From: an uncultured Pseudomonadales bacterium
Lineage (GTDB): Bacteria > Pseudomonadota > Gammaproteobacteria > Pseudomonadales > Pseudohongiellaceae
Length of the DNA stretch: 64,000 bases
Assembly: GCA_949372635.1 (NCBI GenBank)
Contig: CASIAB010000007.1
Span: 357,221-421,220 of the forward strand
Reading direction: 5' to 3'
Position 1 is the first letter of the stretch. Every line of letters begins with the position of its first letter. The notes under the pieces were generated by a model. It was not told the DNA's origin. It made no database searches and was given only the letters and a program-made list of their open reading frames with translations. Positions 56,436-64,000 of this stretch are shown here, piece after piece. Made by a program: the position numbers and the translations under genes.

Positions 56436-57683
56436 ATGAAAGACCACATATCAAATTTTGGACCGGACAACATTATGGACAAGACCTGTCGAAAAAAGCT
56501 CAACAAGGCTCTGATCGCGATTAGCTTTATCTTACCCGGATATCTCGGACTTTCTGCTGTGGCTATAGCCCAGGATGGGAGTGATGGCGCGAGCTCATAC
56601 AGTGAGCCGGACGGCGTGGCTGCTGCGAGCTACTACGCGCCGAAGCCGGCAAATGAATTAATGGAGAGCGATAATGAAGATCAGCTGCTCTCAAACACTC
56701 ATCAACTGATAGAAGGTAGCCTGCGTTCTGGAGAGGGCTATTTTGGTGCAAATGGTGACCGTTTCATCTACCAGAGCGAAACCGCTGGCGACAATCCCTT
56801 TTACCAAATCTACATCTTAAATCTAGTGGATGGCAGCTCACAAAAGGTGTCTCCCGGAATTGGGCTTACTACTTGCTCATGGATTCATCCGGCTCTAGAT
56901 TTGGTGATGTTTTCCTCTACACATGAGGATCCAGATGCGCGCTCTAAGCAGGCAGAGGAGATAGCGATTCGTGAGAGTGGAATCAGCCGCCCCTATGGAT
57001 GGGACTACGACCGACACTACGATATCTATCAGGCAGACAGTAACGGCAATAACCTAGTGAACCTTACCAGCACCGATGGTTATGACGCTGAGGGTTCCTA
57101 TTCAGCAGATGGTAGCCAGATTCTATTCGCGTCAAACCGAGAGGCCTATCTGCGAAATTTGAGTCAGGCTGAGCAAAAACTTTTTGACGACGACGCGTCG
57201 TATTTCATGGACCTCTACATAATGGATGCAGACGGATCGAACGTTAGGCAGATTACTCATTCGCCTGGCTACGATGGCGGTCCTTTCTTTAGCCCAGACA
57301 ATAACAAGGTTGTGTGGCGTCGCTTTAATCCAGATGGTAACTCTGCAGAGATCTGGACTATGAATGTAGACGGCAGTGGTCAGCGCCAATTGACCGCAGA
57401 TGCGATGGTCTCCTGGGGCCCCTACTATCATCCAAGCGGCGACTATATTATCTATTCCAGCAATATCCTTGGTAATGCGAATTTTGAACTGTTCATGATA
57501 GACCCGATAGGAATGAATCCTCCAGTTCGTGTAACCAATACTGCAGGCACAGATATCCTTCCGGTATTCTCACCCGATGGAAGTCAGCTGGCCTGGAGTA
57601 CTACGCGCACTGCTGATGGAACCTCACAGATTCACATGAGCGATTGGAATCACCAACAAGCACTGCAGCTTTTGGGGCTGTAA
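56436..57683 (+). CDS. Exported TolB-like beta-propeller protein
   Basis: Signal peptide; repeated D-P(K/D)L-type blades: YSADGSQILFASNREA, LYIMDADGSNVRQITHSPGYDGGPFFSPDNNKVVWRR, FSPDGSQLAWSTTR. Confidence 0.9.
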   Translation: MKDHISNFGPDNIMDKTCRKKLNKALIAISFILPGYLGLSAVAIAQDGSDGASSYSEPDGVAAASYYAPKPANELMESDNEDQLLSNTHQLIEGSLRSGEGYFGANGDRFIYQSETAGDNPFYQIYILNLVDGSSQKVSPGIGLTTCSWIHPALDLVMFSSTHEDPDARSKQAEEIAIRESGISRPYGWDYDRHYDIYQADSNGNNLVNLTSTDGYDAEGSYSADGSQILFASNREAYLRNLSQAEQKLFDDDASYFMDLYIMDADGSNVRQITHSPGYDGGPFFSPDNNKVVWRRFNPDGNSAEIWTMNVDGSGQRQLTADAMVSWGPYYHPSGDYIIYSSNILGNANFELFMIDPIGMNPPVRVTNTAGTDILPVFSPDGSQLAWSTTRTADGTSQIHMSDWNHQQALQLLGL

Positions 57684-57701
57684 TCCTAGCCGCGTCTCTT
57701 A

Positions 57702-60700
57702 GTGTCCAAGAATGTTATGACAAACAGGATTTCAAAAAGCGTGCTGCATCGAACAGTTATTGTTGGTTTAAGCCTGTGCGGCGCACTCTCATTTTTAATG
57801 GCTACAGTATCGGCGCAGATTGCAGGTGCAGTGCAAACTGAGCCAGCGCTTGTCCACCATAGTCTTAAAGTAATCCTCGATCCACAGAATCAGTCGCTCT
57901 CGGTAGAGGACACCGTTACTCTACCGGATTCGATGCTGGCCTCGCCATTAAGCTTCTCGCTGAACAGTAATCTTCGTATCAGCAATAATCCCAGGCGCCT
58001 CCAAGTACTTGCAACCGATCCGGCAGAGAATGAACCAGGGATCAACAATACTGGTGGTCTGGCCGCAGCAACGACCGTGTACAGCATCAGTCCAAGCCGC
58101 AGAAATTCAAATCAGTTAGTTCTAATCTATAGCGGGACGATATTCGATACCGCCGAACAGACAAGCGCTGAGTATGCGCAGAGCTTTGCCCAGAGCTCAG
58201 GCACTATCAGCGAGCAAGGCGTCTATTTGAACAAGGGGAGCGTCTGGGTTGCAGACTTTGGAAGCGACTTGATCAGTTTCGACGTGCAGGTAGAGTTCGC
58301 CGATTCAGCGAGTAGCTGGACTGCAGTTAGCCAAGGGGATCGCCTTGGTGGCAACGGCTGGAAAAGTGATCAGCCCATGGAAGAGGTTTATCTGATCGCG
58401 GCTAATTTCACCGAGTATTCACAACAAGCTGATGATGTTGAAGTTCTTGCCTACCTGCGAACACCGGATTCGGATCTTGCAACTAAATACATGGATGCGA
58501 CAGGACGTTACCTAGCTTTATACGAACCACTACTCGGCGAATACCCTTATAGCAAGTTTGCCTTAATCGAAAATTTTTGGGAAACCGGTTACGGGATGCC
58601 GTCGTTTACCCTCCTCGGCGAACAAGTGATTCGTTTCCCCTTCATACTCGAGTCTTCCTACCCGCATGAAATTCTACACAACTGGTGGGGCAACGGAGTC
58701 TATCCTGACTACGAGACAGGAAACTGGAGTGAAGGCTTAACGGCTTATCTTGCCGACCATTTGTTCCGAGAAATGGATGGCTTGGGGCATGAGTATCGAA
58801 AAGAAATGCTGGCAAGGTACAAGAACTACGTTGCCGAAGGAACAGACTTTCCTCTCTCACAATTTACCTCGCGTAACTCGGCGGCATCCCAAGCAGTAGG
58901 CTATGGAAAGACCCTTATGCTCTGGCATATGCTTCGAATTCAGATGGGGGATGAACTATTTCTGGCAGGGCTGCGACAGTTCTATGAGGACTACAAATTC
59001 AAACGTGCGACATTCGAAGATATCTCGCTACATTTTTCCGTGTTAAGTGGCTTGGACCTTAGCGGCTTCTTCAGTCAGTGGGTTGATCGAACTGGCGCGC
59101 CAGAGTTATCTATCTCAGTGGAAGAGGTCATTGGTGATCGTGCTCGAATAATGTTCGCGCAGATTCAGGCAGGAGATCCTTACGCACTTAGAGTTCCAGT
59201 TGCGCTCTATTACGAAGGAAACGATATTCCGAAAATATATGACATCGATATTACTCAGCGACTCGAAGGCGTCATGGCTGATAACTACGATCAACTGCAG
59301 GCTGTATTGGTCGACCCTTATTTTGACGTATTCCGAACTTTGGATAGGGAAGAGACGCCTCCTACTATCGGCGAATTATTCGGTGCCCAGTCTATTAGCT
59401 TTGTATTGCCGCAAGCGAACCGACAGTACTGGGCGCTGATGGTTGAGTCCTTTGCCGCGGGTGTCGATGCGCAGATCGTAAATGCAGAAGATATCGCAGA
59501 ACTACCGCAGGATAGGTCGGTGTGGGTACTCGGGCGCGACAATCCGTTTGCACAATCTGTATTCGCTGCGAGTGAGCTGTATGGGGTTCAGATGAGTCCA
59601 GCGGGAATTCTCATGGGTGGATCAGATGTAGAGTTTGCAGACAGAAGCAGTGTGCTCGTTGCTCGCCATCCAACCAATTCGGATCTCGCCCTGGGTTTCA
59701 TCGATGTAAACCAGATGATAGCGATGCCCGGAATGACCGAGAAGTTGCCGCACTACGGGAAATATTCCTATCTGAGTTTCTTGGGCGATGAGCCTACGAA
59801 CGATGTAAAAGGGGTTTGGTCGAGCCCGGATTCACCTATGCAATGGATCAAGCCAGGTATTCAGGTCGGGGTAAATTTCGAGATTCTACCTGTGCAGGAG
59901 CCGCTTACCGTGCTTCCTTCGAAGTATCGGGTTGATCAGTTAAGAGAGCACACGACAAAGCTGAGTTCCGTAGAATTTCAAGGTAGAGGGTTAGGGACGA
60001 GTGGCATCGATCTGGCTGCGCAATACATTGCAGGACAATTTCGAGCCGCCGGACTACAAACTATTAATGGAACCTATAGTCAAGTATGGAGTGAAAGTGT
60101 TGCTGGGAAAGGCAATGTCAAGATGACGAATATCGTCGGCATGATTCCGGGCGTGAATCCTTCGCTTAGTGATGAACCTGTGATTATAGCCGCACACTAT
60201 GATCACCTAGGTATCGATGCTCAATCGGGGCGTCATTTCCCGGGCGCAGACGACAACGCGTCTGGTATCGCTACGTTGATAGAAGTAGCGAATCAACTCG
60301 TGCGCGCTTTCACGCCGCAGAGACCGATTCTTTTCGTTGCATTCAGCGGAGAAGAATCCGGCTTACTCGGCTCAAAATATTTTGTAGACAACCCTCCCGC
60401 TGGTTTCAGCGCTGAAGGCTTCTACGCCATGATCAATCTCGACGCTGTGGGGCGTCTCGATGGCAGAGACCTACAAGTATTCGCCACCGATAGCGCCTAT
60501 GAATGGCCCTTTATGGCACAAGGCATCGGGTTCACCATCGGTGTAAATTCCAGTTTTCCTGCCAACACGATTGCTAGCAGCGATCATGTAAGCTTCCTGA
60601 ATGCTGGCATACCGTCTATCCATCTATTTAGCGGTGTTCATGAGGATTATCATCAACTGAGTGACAGTGCAGACACGCTCGATCTGGCTGGTATGGCTGA

Positions 60701-61085
60701 TGTGGCGCTCTGGCTAGAAGAGGCTGCGGTCTATCTCGCGGATAATACTGAACCGCTGCGAGTGACGCTTGCGGGTGTTCCTGTGAGAGTGCAGTCAAGA
60801 GTTGCCGGTGCGAGCGGAGAGCGATCTGCGAGTCTGGGCACTGTGCCAGACTTTGCTTTTTCGGGTGCTGGAGTGCGCATAAGTGATGTTACTCCAGGCG
60901 GAGCTGCAGAGCAGGCCGGACTTCGAGCTGGAGATATTCTGCTCAACTACAATGAGCAACCTATGACGGATCTTCAGGTCTATTCCAACCTACTGAGGGA
61001 ATCAGCACCCGGGGATACCGTTCGCTTGGATATTCAGCGTGATGATCAGCGGCTAACCGCAGAGGCCGTCCTGCAAGCGCGCTAG
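57702..61085 (+). CDS. M1-family-like aminopeptidase + M28-family peptidase + C-terminal PDZ fusion, exported
   Basis: HEILHNWWGNGVYPDYETGNWSEGLTAYLAD (M1 HExxH..E); PVIIAAHYDHLGID..FPGADDNASGIATLIEVA..FVAFSGEESGLLGSKYFV (M28); DVTPGGAAEQAGLRAGDILLNYNEQPMTDLQVYSNLLRESAPGDTVRLDIQRD (PDZ). Possible start at 57717 ATG. Confidence 0.9.
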   Translation: MSKNVMTNRISKSVLHRTVIVGLSLCGALSFLMATVSAQIAGAVQTEPALVHHSLKVILDPQNQSLSVEDTVTLPDSMLASPLSFSLNSNLRISNNPRRLQVLATDPAENEPGINNTGGLAAATTVYSISPSRRNSNQLVLIYSGTIFDTAEQTSAEYAQSFAQSSGTISEQGVYLNKGSVWVADFGSDLISFDVQVEFADSASSWTAVSQGDRLGGNGWKSDQPMEEVYLIAANFTEYSQQADDVEVLAYLRTPDSDLATKYMDATGRYLALYEPLLGEYPYSKFALIENFWETGYGMPSFTLLGEQVIRFPFILESSYPHEILHNWWGNGVYPDYETGNWSEGLTAYLADHLFREMDGLGHEYRKEMLARYKNYVAEGTDFPLSQFTSRNSAASQAVGYGKTLMLWHMLRIQMGDELFLAGLRQFYEDYKFKRATFEDISLHFSVLSGLDLSGFFSQWVDRTGAPELSISVEEVIGDRARIMFAQIQAGDPYALRVPVALYYEGNDIPKIYDIDITQRLEGVMADNYDQLQAVLVDPYFDVFRTLDREETPPTIGELFGAQSISFVLPQANRQYWALMVESFAAGVDAQIVNAEDIAELPQDRSVWVLGRDNPFAQSVFAASELYGVQMSPAGILMGGSDVEFADRSSVLVARHPTNSDLALGFIDVNQMIAMPGMTEKLPHYGKYSYLSFLGDEPTNDVKGVWSSPDSPMQWIKPGIQVGVNFEILPVQEPLTVLPSKYRVDQLREHTTKLSSVEFQGRGLGTSGIDLAAQYIAGQFRAAGLQTINGTYSQVWSESVAGKGNVKMTNIVGMIPGVNPSLSDEPVIIAAHYDHLGIDAQSGRHFPGADDNASGIATLIEVANQLVRAFTPQRPILFVAFSGEESGLLGSKYFVDNPPAGFSAEGFYAMINLDAVGRLDGRDLQVFATDSAYEWPFMAQGIGFTIGVNSSFPANTIASSDHVSFLNAGIPSIHLFSGVHEDYHQLSDSADTLDLAGMADVALWLEEAAVYLADNTEPLRVTLAGVPVRVQSRVAGASGERSASLGTVPDFAFSGAGVRISDVTPGGAAEQAGLRAGDILLNYNEQPMTDLQVYSNLLRESAPGDTVRLDIQRDDQRLTAEAVLQAR

Positions 61086-61291
61086 CGCAGCGTACTAAAG
61101 AGAAATGCTGCAAGTAGGCACAGCACAGCTACCGTAATTAGATGAACACTCATGACCGATTTCTTCGCTGCCCATTTATACGTCTTCTCCTCAACGAACA
61201 GACAATTCTGAGTCTTTTTGAACAGTTTCACCGGATACTCCTTAGCAATTGATAGTAGATTAGCGTGTATTACAACGCAGTAATCTGACAA
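61082..61291 (-). CDS. Small hypothetical protein with C-terminal TM segment
   Basis: 69 aa; ..KKSVMSVHLITVAVLCLLAAFLFSTLR; stop overlaps the stop of the peptidase gene by 4 nt. Confidence 0.35.
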   Translation of the reverse strand: MSDYCVVIHANLLSIAKEYPVKLFKKTQNCLFVEEKTYKWAAKKSVMSVHLITVAVLCLLAAFLFSTLR

Positions 61292-61523
61292 GCGATGGGC
61301 CGTATAAAGGCAGGTTGCAGGTCAATAGTGACGAAATATGGCAAATAACTAGTTTTGACCCGCAAGCCCCTAAAGAGGCAGCGCTGCATCTAGAGTAAAC
61401 TTGTGACTATTTGTTTCCGATTGTTAATTCTTGAAATGGATAGGATATAGTGATTCCACTATTATCTTGCCTGACCGAGCTAGTATTGGTCGCAGCGATG
61501 AAAAGCCACCTCAGAGTGAAAAA

Positions 61524-63908
61524 ATGAAAGTTACCTTCTTGCGCGCTTGCCTTGGTCTATCCTTCTCCTTGCTGTCATGGCCACTTCTAGCTCAACAATC
61601 TATACCGCAGATGACGCGTTTAGACGAAAGCGTTGCCAATATTAACCTCGACGGATTCGTCGACGAGGCAGTTTGGGATAACTTGCCGGTGATCGACGGC
61701 ATGAAGGTCATCAATCCTGACACACTGGCAGACGCTGTCTACGAGACCCATATTCGGATGTTCTATACCGAACAGGGGATCTATATCTCTGCGATTAATT
61801 ATCAACCCCCCGGCACACTAGTTGCGCGCATGACCTCTAGAGACACACAGCTCGATCGCGATGGCTTCGTGGTGGGTATAGATGCTTCAGGTGACGGCCT
61901 GTACGGATATTTTCTACGCATCAATCTCGGCGATTCATTGACCGATGCATCGCTACTCCCAGAACGTCAAATGAACATGCAGTGGGATGGATCCTGGAAT
62001 GGTCGCACTCAGGCGTTGGACGACGGTTGGAGCGTGGAGTACTACATTCCCTGGGCCATGATGCCACTGCCCCAGGTAGAAGATGTGCGGCAGGTCGGGT
62101 TCTATTTCGAGCGGCAGGTCGGGCATCTCGGTGGCGAGGCCTGGTCCAATCCACCACTACCTCGTACCGTGAATCAGTATTTGTCCGCGTTCCAGAAATA
62201 CGAACTCAGGGACATAGAGCCACGCAGACAGCTTACCTATTACCCCTTTGCCTCGACTGTCGTAGACAATATTTCAAACGAGACTGAATTCAAAGTTGGA
62301 ACTGAGATTTTCTGGAGACCTACAACGAACACTCTCCTGTCCGCTACGCTGAATCCAGATTTCGGTAATGTTGAATCGGACGATGTGGTGGTCAACTTGA
62401 CCGCGTTTGAAGTATTTTTTCCTGAGAGGCGTTCCTTTTTCCTCGAAGGGCAGGACATCTTCAATACCTCGCCACGCACCTCTGGTCGAGGCGGCCCAGG
62501 CGGCCCTATCTCGCTATTAAACACGCGCCGTATAGGTGCTGCTGCATTGTACGATGTGCCAAGTGACGTAAGTGTAGTGCCGACAGATTTAAGTAGAAAT
62601 ACGGAACTCTTGGGCGCAGTAAAACTGGCCGGTCAGAATGGCAACTGGCGCTATGGAACCTTACTCGCCTCAGAAGACGATAGCGAAATTCGGGGCACAC
62701 TTGCTGATGGCTCTCGAGTTAATTTGCAGGCTGAGGGGCGTGACTTCACCATAGCTAGAGTGTTATACGAAGACACCAGCGCGGGTGGTCGTCGGGCATT
62801 GGGCTGGATGGGCACAGACGTTTCCCATTCTGAGATCGATGCCACTGTTAATTCGATAGACGCTCATTACTTTTCAGCGGACAGCCGCTGGGTAGTAGAC
62901 AGTCAATTTATGCATAGTGATGTGCAGGGTGTTACTGGAACCGGTGGTTTCGCTGATGTGAGTTTTCGCCCGCGCAGGGGAGCACAACACACGCTTCGCT
63001 CTACCTATATAGACGATACGTTGGATATTTCCGATCTTGGGTTCTTGGCACGAAACGATCAGATGAATATGGACTATAGCTATTTCTTAACAGAATCCGA
63101 TATTCCTGAACTTCGCCAGAGAACCACCAGCGTATTCTTTACCAATCAATGGAACACTTCAGGGCAGCCAGTGCGCATGGGCTTGTTCCTAAATCGTGGC
63201 TACAATTATCTCAACAACGATAACCTCGACGTCAGTTTTCGTTATTTCCCTAGACGCGTTGATGACAGGCTGGGGCGCGGCACGGGCGACTTTCGTTTGC
63301 CAGAGCGCTGGGGCGCAAACGTTCGCTACAGCACAAATCCAGCAGAGTCGATCTCCTACAACCTCAGTCTGAATTTAGACACGGACGAACTCGGTCCGGC
63401 TAGAATAATAGGTGGAGCAGGCATCGTGTGGCGGCCTGACGACCGCTTCTCCACCGATCTTAGTCTAAACTACACCGATAGGGAGGCGCTTCTGGTACAC
63501 AAAGGTGGTGGTAACTACACAAGCTTCGAAGCCCATCAATGGGCTCCTAAATTGGAGATGAATTACTTCGTAACAGCGTTTCAGCAACTTAGACTTACCG
63601 CACAATGGACTGCTATCAAGGCGTTTGAAAATCGCTTTTGGCAGGTAAATCCTAATAGTTTAGATTTTCTGCAGCAGGTGGCTAATCCTGATACGACTCC
63701 GGACGATTTCGTTATCAGCCGTCTCACCTTTCAAGCTAGATATCGTTGGCAGATCGCTCCACTGTCTGATCTATTCGTGGTCTATACTCGGGGAAGCAAC
63801 TTGCCGAGCAATTCCTTCAATACTTTCCAGGATCTCCTCGAGCAGTCATGGAACGACAGAATTGTTGATACGATCGCTATTAAATTGCGCTATCGACTGG
63901 GTTCTTAA
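61524..63908 (+). CDS. DUF5916 / CBM9-like outer membrane-associated protein
   Basis: Signal peptide from MKVTFLRACLGLSFSLLSWPLLAQ; INLDGFVDEAVWDNLPVIDGM..IRMFYTEQGIYISAIN..VVGIDASGDGLYGYFLRINLGDSLTD..WDGSWNGRTQALDDGWSVEYYIPWAMM; NPDFGNVESDDVVVNLTAFEVFFPERRSFFLEG; beta-barrel-like C-terminus. Confidence 0.88.
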   Translation: MKVTFLRACLGLSFSLLSWPLLAQQSIPQMTRLDESVANINLDGFVDEAVWDNLPVIDGMKVINPDTLADAVYETHIRMFYTEQGIYISAINYQPPGTLVARMTSRDTQLDRDGFVVGIDASGDGLYGYFLRINLGDSLTDASLLPERQMNMQWDGSWNGRTQALDDGWSVEYYIPWAMMPLPQVEDVRQVGFYFERQVGHLGGEAWSNPPLPRTVNQYLSAFQKYELRDIEPRRQLTYYPFASTVVDNISNETEFKVGTEIFWRPTTNTLLSATLNPDFGNVESDDVVVNLTAFEVFFPERRSFFLEGQDIFNTSPRTSGRGGPGGPISLLNTRRIGAAALYDVPSDVSVVPTDLSRNTELLGAVKLAGQNGNWRYGTLLASEDDSEIRGTLADGSRVNLQAEGRDFTIARVLYEDTSAGGRRALGWMGTDVSHSEIDATVNSIDAHYFSADSRWVVDSQFMHSDVQGVTGTGGFADVSFRPRRGAQHTLRSTYIDDTLDISDLGFLARNDQMNMDYSYFLTESDIPELRQRTTSVFFTNQWNTSGQPVRMGLFLNRGYNYLNNDNLDVSFRYFPRRVDDRLGRGTGDFRLPERWGANVRYSTNPAESISYNLSLNLDTDELGPARIIGGAGIVWRPDDRFSTDLSLNYTDREALLVHKGGGNYTSFEAHQWAPKLEMNYFVTAFQQLRLTAQWTAIKAFENRFWQVNPNSLDFLQQVANPDTTPDDFVISRLTFQARYRWQIAPLSDLFVVYTRGSNLPSNSFNTFQDLLEQSWNDRIVDTIAIKLRYRLGS

Positions 63909-64000
63909 ACAGCTTCTGACGACTACTGTTGTATTGCCGGTATGCTTTGTAATATAAACGACACAGTCCGTCGCTTAGACTTACGATCAATCATTTTCAT

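Noticed and set aside
1-64000. CRISPR arrays, IS elements, phage genes, toxin-antitoxin pairs, restriction systems
   Set aside because: No direct repeat-spacer pattern, transposase, integrase, phage or restriction-modification motifs recognised in the translations or by eye in intergenic regions.

Overview
The window is a contiguous gammaproteobacterial chromosomal segment, inferred from the 6S RNA / fau / zapA / pepP / ubiH / ubiI neighbourhood and from nhaB and gltBD. No tRNA, rRNA, IS element or CRISPR array was seen. The gene set is rich in exported redox and hydrolytic proteins: a PQQ dehydrogenase, several c-type cytochromes, cytochrome b561, a Tat-targeted molybdenum hydroxylase operon, M13 and M1+M28 peptidases, exported nucleotidases, and a DUF5916/CBM9-type protein. 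Main points of interest: (1) an imuA-imuB / dnaE2 SOS mutagenesis module split into two convergent units, each with its own LexA-like box; (2) an orphan double-glycine-leader peptide gene; (3) a block of degraded genes between ubiI and nhaB (ABC exporter, LysE-type transporter, ABC-2 permease), plus a separate broken DUF6515-like gene at 4.1-4.6 kb; (4) a stand-alone RnfD/NqrB-like membrane protein with a Cys-rich Sel1/Hcp-like tail, paired with an FGE/SUMF1-type gene; (5) a Tat-dependent three-subunit Mo-hydroxylase operon with a cytochrome b and an unknown protein; (6) an M1 + M28 + PDZ fusion; (7) unannotated small ORFs. I found no clear-cut new defence or mobile system. Family calls come from motif recognition in the translations, not from database searches.
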